Of a DNA stretch of 64,000 nucleotides, positions 34,760 to 45,512 are shown one piece after another. Both the position numbers and the translations under genes were made by a program. The stretch is from NCBI GenBank assembly GCA_949752795.1, contig OX457068.1, positions 53,658,516 to 53,722,515 on the forward strand, written 5' to 3'. The notes beneath the pieces are model-generated. The model saw only the letters and a list, made by a program, of their open reading frames with translations, did no database searches and was not told the origin of the DNA. Position 1 is the first letter of the stretch, and every line of letters begins with the position of its first letter. Source of the stretch: Hyperoodon ampullatus. Taxonomy: Eukaryota > Chordata > Mammalia > Artiodactyla > Ziphiidae.

Positions 34760-35600
34760 TTCTATATTTTTATTAGTTTCTGCTTTATAACAAAGTGAAT
34801 CAGTCATACATATACATCTGTTCCCACATCCCTTCCCTCCTGCGTCTCCCTCCCTCCCACCCTCCCCATCCCACACGTCCAGGAGGTCACAAAGCACCGA
34901 GCTGATCTCCCTGTGCTATGCAGCTGCTTCCCACTATCTATCTACCTTACGTTTGGCACTGTATATATGTCCATGCCTCTCTTTCACTTTGTCAGAGCTT
35001 ACCCTTCCCCCTCCTCATATCCTCAAGTCCATTCTCAAGTAGGTCTGTGTCTATATTCCCGTTTTACCCCTAGGTTCTTCATGACATTTTTTTTTCTTAA
35101 ATTCCATATATATGTGTTAGCATACGGTATTTGTCTTTCTCTTTCTGACTTACTTCACTCTGTATGACAGACTCTAGGTCTATCCACCTCATTACAAATA
35201 GCTCAGTTTCCTTTCTTTTTATGGCTGAGTAATATTCCATTGTATATATGTGCCACATCTTCTTTATGCATTCATCCGATGATGGACACTTAGGTTGTTT
35301 CCATCTCCGGGCTATTGTGAATAGAGCTGCTATGAACATTTTGGTACATGTCTCCTTTTGAATTATGGTTTTCTCAGGGTATATGCCTAGTAGTGGTATT
35401 GCTGAGTCATATGGTAGTTCTATTTTTAGTTTTTTAAGGAACCTCCATACTGTTCTCCATAGTGGCTGTACCAATTCACATTCCCACCAGCAGTGCAAGA
35501 GTGTTCCCTTTTCTCCACACCCTCTCCAGCATTTATTGTGTCTCGATTTCTTGATGATGGCCATTCTGACTGGTGTGAGATGATATCTCATTGTAGTTTT
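34760..35600 (-). mobile_element. 5'-truncated L1 (ORF2 C-terminus and 3'UTR)
   Basis: Reverse-orientation L1 3' part. The 3'UTR spans 34760-35096. The last 164 codons of ORF2 (35591-35097) are still open and keep the CX3CX7HX4C motif. The sequence is close to L1-B, so it is young. It stops inside ORF2 at 35600, where a T17 run (about 35600-35616) separates it from older MIR-like sequence. No clear target-site duplication, although a T-rich one could be hidden in the T run. Confidence 0.85.
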
Positions 35601-35629
35601 TTTTTTTTTTTTTTTTACGTGTAATTGTC

Positions 35630-35745
35630 ACTGTTTATTGCATACTCGATTATCTATTTTCCTGAATGGAGGAACTTAGAAAGTTCAGTGACTTGGCCAA
35701 GATGACATAGTTTAAACACGTCAAAGGTGGAATTACTCTAAATTG
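35630..35745 (-). repeat. MIR SINE fragment
   Basis: The plus strand carries the antisense MIR pattern 'ttttcctgaatggaggaact' followed by 'gttcagtgacttggccaaga' and 'tgacatag'. Decayed. Confidence 0.55.
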
Positions 35746-35777
35746 TTAACATTTTGAAAGAATGTCTCCCTTTTCTC

Positions 35778-36878
35778 TAACATCTTTATTGGAGTAAAAT
35801 TGCTTTACAATGGTGTGTTAGTTTCTGCTGTATAACAAAGTGAATTAGCTATCCATATACATATATCCCCATATCTCCTCCCTCTCGAGTCTCCCTCTCA
35901 CCCTCCCTATCCCACCCATCTAGGGGGACACAAAGCACAGAGCTGATCTCCCCGTGCTATGCGGCTGCTTCCCACTAGCTACCTATTTTACATTTGGTAG
36001 TGTATGTAAGTCCATGCCACTCTCTCACTTCATGTCAGCTTACCCTTCCCCATCCCTGTGTCCTCAAGTCCATTCTCTGTGTCTGCATCTTTATTCCTGT
36101 CCTTCCCCTAGGTTCTTCAGAACCTTTTTTTTTTTTTTTTTTAAGATTCCACATATATGTGTTAGCATACAGTATTAGTTTTTCTCTTTCTGACTTACTT
36201 CACTCTGTAGGACACTCTCTAGGTTCATCCACCTCACTACAAATAACTCAATTTCGTTTCCTTTTATGGCTGAGTAATATTCCATTGTATATTTGTGCCA
36301 CATCTTCTTTATGCATTCATATGTCGATGGACACTTAGGTTGCTTTCATGTCCTGGCTATTGTAAATACTGCTGCGATGAACATCGTGGTACATGACTCT
36401 TTTTAAATTATGGTTTTCTCAGGGTATATGCCCAGTAGTGGGATTGCTGGGTTGTATGGTAGTTCTATTTTTAGTTTTTTAAGGAACCTCCATACTGTTC
36501 TCCATAGTAGCTGTATCAATTTACATTCCCACCAACACTGCAGGAGGGTTCCCTTTTCTCCAGACCCTCTCCAGCATTTATTGTTTGTAGATTTTTTGAT
36601 GATGGCCATTCTGACCGGTGTGAGATGATACCTCACTGTAGCTTTGATATGCACTTCTCTAATGATTAGTGATGTTGAGCATGCTTTCATGTGTTTGTTG
36701 GCAATCTGAATATCTTCTTTGGAGAAATGTCTGTTTATGTCTTCTGCCCATTTTTGGATGGGGTTGTTTTTTTGATATTGAACTGCATGAGCTGCTTGTA
36801 AATTTTGGAGATTAATCCTTTGTCAGTTGCTTCATTTGCAAATATTTTCTCCCATTCTGAGGGTTGTCTTTGGTCTTG
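35778..36878 (-). mobile_element. Older L1 3' portion, cut at the L1-C insertion point
   Basis: Reverse-orientation L1 3'UTR (from 35778) and ORF2 C-terminus. 95 codons with the Cys/His region are open at 36403-36690. It is more diverged than the neighbouring copies and has a T18 run at the ORF2 stop (36125-36142). The homology ends exactly where the poly(A) of L1-C begins (36879). It does not resume on the other side of L1-C. Confidence 0.85.
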
Positions 36879-37209
36879 TTTTTTTTTTTTTTTTTTTTGC
36901 TTTATAACAAATTTAATCAGTTATACATATACATATGTTCCCATATCCCCTCCCTTTGGCATCTCCCTCCCACCCTCCCTATCCCACCCCTCCAGGCGGT
37001 CACAAAGTACCGAGCTGATCTCCCTGTGCTATGCGGCTGCTTCCCACTAGCTATCTACCTTACGTTTGGTAGTGTATATATGTGCATGCCACTCTTTCAC
37101 TTTCTCACAGCTTACCCTTCCCCCTCCCCATATCCTCAAGTCCATTCTCTAGTAGGTCTGTGTCTTTATTCCTGTCTTACCCCTATGTTCTTCATGACAT
37201 TTTTTTTTC

Positions 37210-40200
37210 TTAAATTCCATATATATGTGTCAGCATACAGTATTTGTCTTTCTCTTTCTGACTTACTTCACTCTGTATGACAGACTCTAGGTCCATCCAC
37301 CTCATTACAAATAGCTCAATTTCATTTCTTTTTATGGCTGAGTAATATTCCATTGTATATATGTGCCACATCTTCTTTATGCATTCATCCAATGATGGAC
37401 ACTTAGGTTGTTTCCATCTCTGCGCTATTGTAAATAGGGCTGCTATGAACATTTTGGTACATGTCTCTTTTTGAATTATGGTTTTCTCAGGGTATATGCC
37501 CAGTAGTGGGATTGCAGGGTCATATGGTAGTTCTATTTGTAGTTTTTTAAGGAACCTCCATACCGTTCTCCATAGTGGCTGTACCAATTCACATTCCCAC
37601 CAGCAGTGCAAGAGTGTTCCCTTTTTTCCACACCCTCTCCAGCATTTATTGTTTCTAGATTTTTTGATGATGGCCATTCTGACTGGTGTGAGATGATAGC
37701 TCATTGTAGTTTTGATTTGCATTTCTCTAATGAGTAAAGATGTTGAGCATCCTTTCATGTGTTTGTTGGCAGTCTGTATATCTTCTGTGGAGAAATGTCT
37801 ATTTAGGTCTTCTGCCCATTTTTGGATTGGGTTGTTTGTTTTTTTGTTATTGAGCTGCATGAGCTGCTTATAAATTTTGGAGATTAATCCTTTGTCATTT
37901 GTTTCATTTGCAAATATTTTCTCCCATTCTGAGGGTTGTCTTTTGGTCTTGTTTATGGTTTCCTTTGCTGTGCAAAAACTTTTAAGTTTCATTAGGTCCC
38001 ATGTGTTTATTTTTGTCTTTATTTCCATTTCTCTAGGAGGTGGGTCAAAAAGGATCTTGCTGTGATTTATGTAATAGAGTGTTCTGCCTATGTTTTCCTC
38101 TAAGGGTTTGAAAGTGTCTGGCCTTACATTTGGGTCTTTAATCCATTTTGAGCTTATTTTTGTGTATGGTGTTAGGGACTGGTCTAATCTCATACTTTTA
38201 CATGTCCCTATCCAGTTTTCCCGGCACCACTTATTGAAGAGACTGTCCTTTCTCCACTGTACATTCCTGCCTCCTTTATCAAAGATAAGGTGACCATATA
38301 TGCGTGGGTTTATCTCTGGGCTTTCTATCCTGTTCCATTGATCTATCTTTCTGTTTTTGTGCCAGTACCATACTGTCTTGATTATTGTAGCTTTGTAGTA
38401 TAGTCTGAAGTCAGGGAGCCTGATTCCTCCAGCTCCATTTTTCGTTCTCAAGATTGCTTTGGCTATTCGGGGTCTTTTGTGTTTCCCTACAAATTGTGAA
38501 ATTTTTTGTTCTAGTTCTGTGAAAAATGCCAGTGGTAGTTTGATAGGGATTGCATTGAATCTGTAGACTGCTTTGGGTAGTAGAGTCATTTTCACAATGT
38601 TGATTCTTCCAATCCAAGAACATGGTACATCTCTCCATCTATTTGTATCATCTTTAATTTCTTTCATCAGTGTCTTATAATTTTCTGCATACAGGTCTTT
38701 TGTCTCCTTAGGTAGGTTTATTCCTAGATATTTTATTCTTTTTCTTGCAATGGTAAATGGGAGTGTTTTCTTGATTTCACTTTCAGATTTTTCATCATTA
38801 GTATATAGGAATGCCAGAGATTTCTGTGCATTAATTTTGTATCCTGCAACTTTACCAAATTCATTGATTAGCTCTAGTAGTTTTCTGGTAGTATCTTTAG
38901 GATTCTCTATGTATAGTATCATGTCATCTGCAAACAGTGACAGTTTACTTCTTCTTTTCCGATTTGGATTCCTTTTATTTCCTTTTCTTCTCGATTGCTG
39001 TGGCTAAAACTTCCAAAACTATGTTGAGTAAGAGTGGTGAGAGTGGGCAACCTTGTCTTGCTCCTGATCTTAGTGGAAATGGTTTCAGTTTTTCACCATT
39101 GAGGATGATGCTGGCTGTGGGTTTGTCATAGATGGCCTTTATTATGTTGAGGAAAGTTCCCTCTATGCCTACTTTCTGCAGGGTTTTTATCATAAATGGG
39201 TGTTGAATTTTGTCGAAAGCTTTCTCTGCATCTATTGAGATGATCATATGGTTTTTCTCCTTCAATTTGTTAATATGGTGTATCACGTTGATTGATTTGC
39301 GTATATTGAAGAATCCCTGCATTCCTGGAATAAACCCCACTTGATCATGGTGTATGATCATTTTAATGTGCTGTTGGATTCTGTTTGCTAGTATTTGGTT
39401 GCGGATTTTTGCATCTATGTTCATCGGTGATATTGGCCTGTAGTTTTCTTTCTTTGTGACATCCTTGTCCGGTTTTGGTATCAAGGTGATGGTGGCCTCG
39501 TAGAATGAGTTTGGGAGTGTTCCTCCCTCTGCTATATTTTGGAAGAGTTTGAGAAGGATAGGTGTTAGCTCTTCTCTAAATGCTTGATAGAATACGCCTG
39601 TGAAGCCATCTGGCCCTGGGCTTTTGTTTGTTGGAAGATTTTTTATCACAGTTTCAATTTCAGTGCTTGTGATTGGTCTGCTCATATTTTCTATTTCTTT
39701 CTGATTCAGTTTTGGCAGGTTGTGCATTTCTAAGAATTTGTCCATTTCTTCCAGGTTGTCCATTTTATTGGCATAGACTTGCTTGTAGTAATCTCTCATG
39801 ATCTTTTGTATTTCTGCAGTGTCAGTTGTTACTTCTCCTTTTTCATTTCTAATTCTAGTGATTTGAGTCTTCTCCCTTCTTTTCTTGATGAGTCTGGCGA
39901 ATGGTTTATCAATTTTGTTTATCTTCTCAAAGAACCAGCTTTTAGTTTTATTGATCTTTGTTATCATTTCCTTCATTTCTTTTTCATTTATTTCTGATCT
40001 GATTTTTATGATTTCTTTCCTTCTGCTAACTTTGGGATATTTTTGTTCTTCTTTCTCTAATTGCTTTAGGTGCAGGGTTAGGTTGTTTATTCGAGATGTT
40101 TCCTGTTTCTTAAGGTGGGATTGTATTGCTATAAACTTCCCTCTTAGAACTGCTTTTGCTGCATCCCATAGGTTTTGGGTTGTCCTGTCTCCATTGTCAT

Positions 40201-41026
40201 TTGTTTCTAGGTATTTTTTAATTTCCTCTTTGATTTCTTCAGTGATCACTTCGTTGTTAAGTAGTGTATTGTTTAGCCTCCATATGTTTGTATTTTTTAC
40301 AGCTCTTTTCCTGTAATTGATATCTAGCCTCATAGCATTGTGGTCGGAAAAGATACTTGATACAATTTCAATTTTCTTAAATTTACCAAGGCTTGAATTG
40401 TGACCAAAGATATGATCTATCCTGGAGAATGTTCCATGAGCACTTGAGAAAAATGTGTATTCTGTTGTTTTTGGATGGAATGTCCTATAAATATCAACTA
40501 AGTCCATCTTGTTTAATGTATCATTTAAAGCTTGTGTTTCCTTATTTATTTTCATTTTGGATGATCTGTCCATTGGTGAAAGTGGGGTGTTAAAGTCCCC
40601 TAATATAATTGTGTTACTGTCGATTTCTCCTTTTATGGCTGTTAGTATTTGCCTTATGTATTGAGGTGCTCCTATGTTGGGTGCATAAATATTTACAATT
40701 GTTATATCTTCTTCTTGGATCGATCCCTTGATCATTATGTAGTGTCCTTCTTTGTCTCTTCTAGTAGTCTTTATTTTAAAGTCTATTTTGTCTGATATGA
40801 GAATTGCTACTCCAGCTTTCTTTTGGTTTCCATTTGCATGGAATATCTTTTTCCATCCCCTTACTTTCAGTCTGTATGTGTCTCTAGGTCTGAAGTGGGT
40901 CTCTTGTAGACAGCATATATATGGGTCTTGTTTTTGTATCCATTCAGCCAATCTGTGTCTTTTGGTGGGAGCATTTAGTCCATTTACATTTAAGGTAGTT
41001 ATCGATATGTATGTTCCTATTCCCAT
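37210..41026 (-). pseudogene. L1-C ORF2, disrupted by two 1-nt deletions
   Basis: Nearly intact ORF2. The first 683 codons (41026-38975) include the whole endonuclease and the RT fingers; the last 570 codons (38922-37210) include the thumb and the CX3CX7HX4C motif. Compared with L1-B, one base is missing at about 38990-38993 and another at about 38943-38946. The frame offset between the two parts (2104 bases, one more than a multiple of three) agrees with two losses. The breaks fall just before the FADD codons (38934-38923), separating the endonuclease from the catalytic palm. No active RT can be made. Confidence 0.9.
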
Positions 41027-41084
41027 TTTCTTAATTATTTTGGGTTCCTTATTGTAGGTATAGTCCTTCTGTTGTGTTTCTTGC

Positions 41085-41998
41085 CTAGAGAAGTTCCTTT
41101 AGCATTTGTTGTAAAGCTGGTTTGGTGTTGCTGAACTCTCTCAGCTTTTGCTTTTCTGTAAACATATTAATTTCTGCAGCAAATCTGAATGAGATCCTTG
41201 CTGGGTAGAGTAATCTTGGTTGCAGGTTTCTCTCCTTCATCACTTTAATTATGTCCTGCCACTCCCTTCTGGCTTGTAGAGTTTCTGCTGAGAGATCAGT
41301 GTTAACCTGATGGGGATTCCCTTGTGTGTTATTTGTTGTTTTTCCCTTGCTGCTTTTAATATGATTTCTTTGTGTTTAATTTTTGACAGTTTGATTAATA
41401 TGTGTCTTGGCGTATTTCTCCTTGGATTTATTCTTTATGGGACTCTCTGTACCTCCTGGACTTGATTAACTATTTCCTTTCCCATATTAGGGAATTTTTC
41501 AACTATAATCTCTTCAAATATTTTCTCAGTCCCTTTCTTTTTCTCTTCTTCTTCTGGAACCCCTATAATTCGAATGTTGGTGCATTTAATGTTGTCCCAG
41601 AGGTCTCTGAGACTGTACTCTGTTCTTTTCATTCTTTTTTCTTTCTTCTGCTCTGCATCAGTTATTTCCACTATTTTATCTTCCACCTCACTTATCCGTT
41701 CTTCTGCCTCAGTTATTCTGCTATTGATCCCATCTAGAGTATTTTTCATTTCATTTATTGTGTTTTTAATCAATACTTGATTCATCTTTAGTTCTTGTAG
41801 GTCCTTGTTAACTGTTTCTTGCATTTTGTCTATTCTATTTCCAAGATTTTCGATCATGGAAATAGAATCTTGGATCATCTTTACAATCATTATTCTGAAT
41901 TCTTTTCCAGGTAGACTGCCTATTACCTCTTCATTTGTTAGGTCTGGTAGGTTTTTATCTTGCTCCTTCACCTGCTGTGTGTTTTTCTGTCTTCTCAT
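41085..41998 (-). pseudogene. L1-C ORF1, truncated by a nonsense codon
   Basis: 187 codons are open (41998-41435), giving the N-terminus, the coiled coil, the RIIGVPE motif and part of the RRM. A Tyr codon present in L1-B is TAA here, and a further 1-nt deletion lies downstream near 41300. The coiled coil carries an extra 21 bases (41850-41870), exactly one heptad, absent from A, B and D. The truncated product would keep the trimerisation coil but lose the C-terminal RNA-binding half. Confidence 0.88.
41850..41870 (-). repeat. 21-bp in-frame insertion with 12-bp inverted repeat
   Basis: The insertion relative to L1-B creates perfect arms attctatttcca (41832-41843) and tggaaatagaat (41857-41868) with a 13-nt loop. 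It adds seven residues (DSISMIE) to the ORF1 coiled coil. Confidence 0.85.
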
Positions 41999-42498
41999 TT
42001 TGCTTATCTTACTGTGTTTGGGGTCTCCTTTTTGCAGGCTGCAGATTCGTAGTTCTCGTTGTTTTTGGTGTCTGTCCCCACTGGCTAATGTTGTTTTAGT
42101 AGGTTGTGTAACCTTCCTGGTGGGGGTGACTAGTGCCTGTGTTCTGGTGGTTGAGGCTCGATCTTGTCTTTCTGGTGGACAGGTCCACGTCTGGTTGTGT
42201 GTTTTTGGGTGCCTGTGGCCTTATTATGTTTTGAGGCAGCCTCTCTGCTAATGTGTGAGTTTGTGTTCCTGTCTTGCTGGTTGCTTGACATAGGGTGACC
42301 CGCAGTGTAGCTTGCTGGTCGTTAACTGAATCTGGGTGCTGGTGTTGAGATGGAGATCTCTGGGAGATTTTCGCTGCTTGATATTATGTGGAGCTTGGAG
42401 GTCTCTTGTGGATCCATGTCCTGAAGTTGGCTCTCCCACTTCAGAGGCACAGCACTGACTCCTGGCTGCAGCACCAAGAGCCTTTCATCTACCCAGCT

Positions 42499-42717
42499 CA
42501 GAATAGAAGGGAGAAAAAGTTGAAAGAAAGAATTAATAGAAGAAAGAAAGAGAGAGAGGAAGAAAGGAACAACGGAAGAAAGGAAGGAAGGAAGGAAGAA
42601 AGAAAGAAAGGAGGGAAGGAGGGAGGAAGGACAGAAAGAAAGAAAGAAAGGAGTGAGGGAGGGAGGAAGCAAAGAAAAAGAAAGAGTGAATGGAAGAAGG
42701 GAGGGAGGGAGGAAGGA

Positions 42718-42749
<32 letters not shown>

Positions 42750-42948
42750 CATGAGGGAGGGAGGGAGGGAGGAAGGAAAGAAAAAGAAAGCGCAAAAGGA
42801 AGGAGGGAGGGAGGGAGGAAGGAAAGAAAGACAGACAGGAGGGAGGGAGGGAGGAACGATGGAAAGAAAGAAAGAAAGGAGTGAGGGAAGTGCGCAAGAA
42901 AAGGAAAAGAAAGAGTGAAAGGAAGAAGGGGGAGGGAGGGAGGAAGGA

Positions 42949-43008
<60 letters not shown>

Positions 43009-43156
43009 AGGGAGGGAGGGAGGGAGGAAGGAAAGAAAAAGAAAGTGAAAGGAGGGAGGGAGGGATGGGGGAACGAAAGAAAGAAAGAGAGAGAGAAAGG
43101 GGCGGATGGAGAGAGGGAGGAAGGGAAGGTAGGAAAAATAGAAAGAGAGAAGATAA
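42499..43156 (+). repeat. Large GGAA/GAAA/GGGA polypurine tract
   Basis: About 650 bases of nearly pure purine on the plus strand, made of GAAA, GGAA and GGGA units. The cleanest (GAAA)n lies at about 42951-43010. It occupies the same place as the modest A/G stretches in L1-A and L1-D. In L1 sense it is a CTTT/CCTT pyrimidine tract. Long open frames here (346 codons on the minus strand) are only low-complexity Ser/Phe/Leu/Pro readings. Confidence 0.95.
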
Positions 43157-43329
43157 AGTAAAATAGAATAAAGTATAAAATATAGTAGCGTTATTAAAAA
43201 TAAAAAAGTAATTATTGAGAAAAAAAAAAGGACTGATAGAACCCTGGGACCTATGGTGGAAGCAAAGCTATACAGAGAAAATCTCCCACAGAAGCATACA
43301 CATACACATTCACAAAAAGAGAACAGGGG

Positions 43330-43463
43330 GAAAAAATCGAAAATCTTGCTCTCAAAGTCCACCTCCTTAATTTGGGATAATTCGTTGTAAAAAGAGGAAA
43401 AGGGAAAAAATCTTAAATCTTTTCCTCAAAGTCCACTTCCTCAATTTGGGATGATTCTCTGTC
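43330..43463. repeat. Tandem duplication in L1-C 5'UTR (about 76-bp unit)
   Basis: Two diverged copies of a unit running from an A-rich 'aaaaatc' through 'caaagtccac' to 'aatttgggat', starting near 43330 and 43406. L1-A, B and D have one copy. Confidence 0.8.
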
Positions 43464-44500
43464 CATTCATGCACTCCACAGACGCAGGGCACATCAAGCG
43501 GACAGTGGAGCTTTAATCCTCTGCCTCCGAGGCTGCACAGAGAGATTTCCCTGTCTCTTCTCTGCTCTCACAGCTCCCGGGTCTCAGCCTTGGACCGGGC
43601 CCCGCCTCTGCGCATAGGTCGCTGGAGGGCGTCCACTCTTCGCTCAGACAGGACGGGTTTAAAGGAGCCGCTGATTCGGGGGCTCTGGCTCACTCAGGCA
43701 GAGGGGAGGGAGGGGCGCGCAGAGTGGGGCGGGCCTGCGGCGGCAGAGGCCGGCGTGACGTTGCACCAGCCCGAGGCGCTCCGTGCACTTTCCCGGGGAA
43801 GCCAGGTCCGCACCTTTAGCCGTGGCTCACGCCCATCTCTGGAGCTACTTTAAGCAGCGCTGTTATTGCCCTCTCCTCGTGCACCAGGAAACAAAAGGGA
43901 AAGAAGTCTCTTGCCTCTTCGGCAGCTCCAGACTTTTTCCCTGGACTCCCTCCAGGACAGCCGTGGCCCACTAGACCCTTCAGGCTGTGTTCACGCCGCC
44001 AACCCCATTCCTCTCCCTGTGCTCCGACCGAAGCCTGAGCCTCAGCTCCCAGCCCCGCCCGTCCCAGCGGCCAAGCAGACAAGCCTCTCGGGCTGGTGTG
44101 TGCCTGAGGGCACCGATCCTCTGTTCGGGAATCTCTCCACTTTGCCCTCTACACCCCTGTTGCTATGCTCTCCTCCGCTACTCCGAGGCTTTCCCCCTCC
44201 GCCACCCGCAGTCTCCGCCCACGAAGGGGCTTCTAGTGTGTGGAATCCTTTCCTCCTTCACGGCTCCCTCCCACTGGTGCAGGTCCCGTCCCTATCCTTT
44301 TGTTTCTGTTTATTCTTTTTTCTTTTGCCCTACCCAGGTATGTGGGGAGTTTCTTGCCTTTTGGGGGGTCTGAGGTCTTTTGTCAGCATTCAGTAGGTGT
44401 TCTGTAGGAGTTGTTCCACGTGTAGATGAATTTCTGATGTATCTGTGGGGAGGAAGGTGATCTCCGCGTCTTACTCTTCCGCCATCTTCCTGCCTTCCGG

Positions 44501-44654
44501 TAGAGGTTTTCTAGATGAACACACACAATAAAGGGATACAGAAGGAAGCCATTCAGGGCAGAAGAAACATATACAGCAAGATGATAAATCAAGAGACATT
44601 GAGCTGAATTAGAATGGCACATAATCCATGCTGTTTTTGGTAATTAGTACGATG
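44501..44654. other. Right flank of L1-C, unique
   Basis: No L1 homology and no match to the left flank. Confidence 0.6.
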
Positions 44655-45115
44655 GCTAGCAGAGCACTATTATGGTTAATTTTCTGTGTTAACTTGATTG
44701 GACAATAAGGTGCCCGATATTTGGTTAACGTTATTCTGGATATTTCTCTGAGGGAGTTTCTGGATGAAATTAACATTTAAATCAGCAGACTGAATAAAGA
44801 TTGCCCTTTCCAACATGGGTGGCTTCATCCAATCCCCTGAAGATCTGAAGAGAACTAAAAGGCTGAACAAAGGAGAACTCAATGTTTTCTCCTGACTGTC
44901 TTCAAGCTCAGACATCAGTCTTCTCCCGACTTTGGACTTTCACTTGGACTGGAACTTACACGACTCTCCTGGTATTCAGGACTTTGGATTTGCACTGCAA
45001 CTACACCATTAGCTCTTCTGGGTCTCCAGCTTGCCTACTGCAGATATTGGGACTTTTTAGTTTCATAATTTCATGAGCCAGTTCCTTATAATCTCTGTCT
45101 CTGTCTCACTCTTTG
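44655..45115 (+). repeat. Ancient interspersed repeat, family not assigned
   Basis: Resembles a mammalian-wide repeat starting 'tggttaattttctgtgttaa' with 'gggtggcttcatccaatccc', 'gtctccagcttgcctactgc' and an end 'gagccagttccttataatct' running into a TATAGA microsatellite. I recognise the repeat by pattern but cannot name its class with confidence. Confidence 0.55.
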
Positions 45116-45117
45116 TA

Positions 45118-45160
45118 TAGAGATATAGATATAGATATAGATATATAGATATAGATATTT
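45118..45160. repeat. (GATATA)n microsatellite
   Basis: About seven imperfect AGATAT units between the two ancient repeats. Confidence 0.9.
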
Positions 45161-45164
45161 TTTG

Positions 45165-45512
45165 TTGGTTTTGTTTCTCAGTTCTGGGGGCTGGAAAGTC
45201 CAAGGTCAAGGTGCTGAAAAATTCACTTTCTGGCTTTTTGGCTTGTAGGTGGCTGCCTTTTCACTGTGTCCTCGAGTGGCCTTTCCTCAATGCACGGACA
45301 TGCACAGAGAGAGAGAGAAAGCAAGCATGAGCTGTCTGGTGTCTCTTCTTATAAGGACACTAATCCCATAGGATCAGGGTCTCGTGCTTATGAACTCATT
45401 TAATCTTAATTACTTCCTTAGAGGCCCCATATCTAAATACAGCCACACTGGGGCTTAGGGCTTCAACATATGAAATTTTGGGAGGACACTGTTCAGTCCA
45501 TAACAGTGGGTG
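45165..45512 (-). mobile_element. MaLR (MLT1-like) LTR
   Basis: The reverse complement reads as a MaLR LTR. The right end matches the 'ggactgaa...aattcatatgttgaagccc' start. In the body, 'aggtaattaag...aaatgagttcataagc' and 'tagtgtccttataagaagag' are visible, and the left end holds 'cccccagaactgagaaac'. A GA-rich expansion sits at 45307-45320. Solo LTR; no internal region seen. Confidence 0.75.

Larger units (their letters stand above)
36879..44500 (-). mobile_element. L1-C: full-length young L1, ORFs inactivated
   Basis: About 7.6 kb element in reverse orientation: pure T20 tail (36879-36898), 3'UTR, ORF2 (two 1-nt deletions), ORF1 (nonsense codon), and a 2.5-kb 5'UTR containing a giant purine tract and a tandem duplication. 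The sense 5' tip is ggaaggcaggaagatggcgg. It is very similar to L1-B through the coding region. No target-site duplication could be found: the left flank is the broken older L1 and the right flank (44501 onward) is unrelated unique sequence. Confidence 0.92.
41999..44500 (-). promoter_or_regulatory. L1-C 5'UTR / internal promoter, expanded
   Basis: 2.5-kb 5'UTR, about 1 kb longer than that of L1-B. Order on the plus strand: ORF1-proximal part, purine tract (42499-43156), A-rich part, a roughly 76-bp tandem duplication (43330-43463), and a CpG-containing promoter part to 44500. Relative to L1-B it lacks about 125-150 bases near 43804 but keeps the 183-base segment (44141-44323) that L1-B lost. 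The sense tip has AAGATGGCGG (YY1-type). Confidence 0.8.

Noticed and set aside
42499..43156. Regularly spaced repeats reminiscent of an array
   Set aside because: Simple-sequence purine repeats without unique spacers in a mammalian L1; not CRISPR.
42388..43166. Plus-strand Lys/Glu/Gly/Arg-rich open frames
   Set aside because: Same low-complexity purine tract read on the other strand.
42322..43362. 346-codon minus-strand open frame rich in Ser, Phe, Leu and Pro
   Set aside because: It is the translation of the GGAA/GAAA tract in the L1-C 5'UTR. Purine-only repeats avoid stops in most frames; there is no domain.
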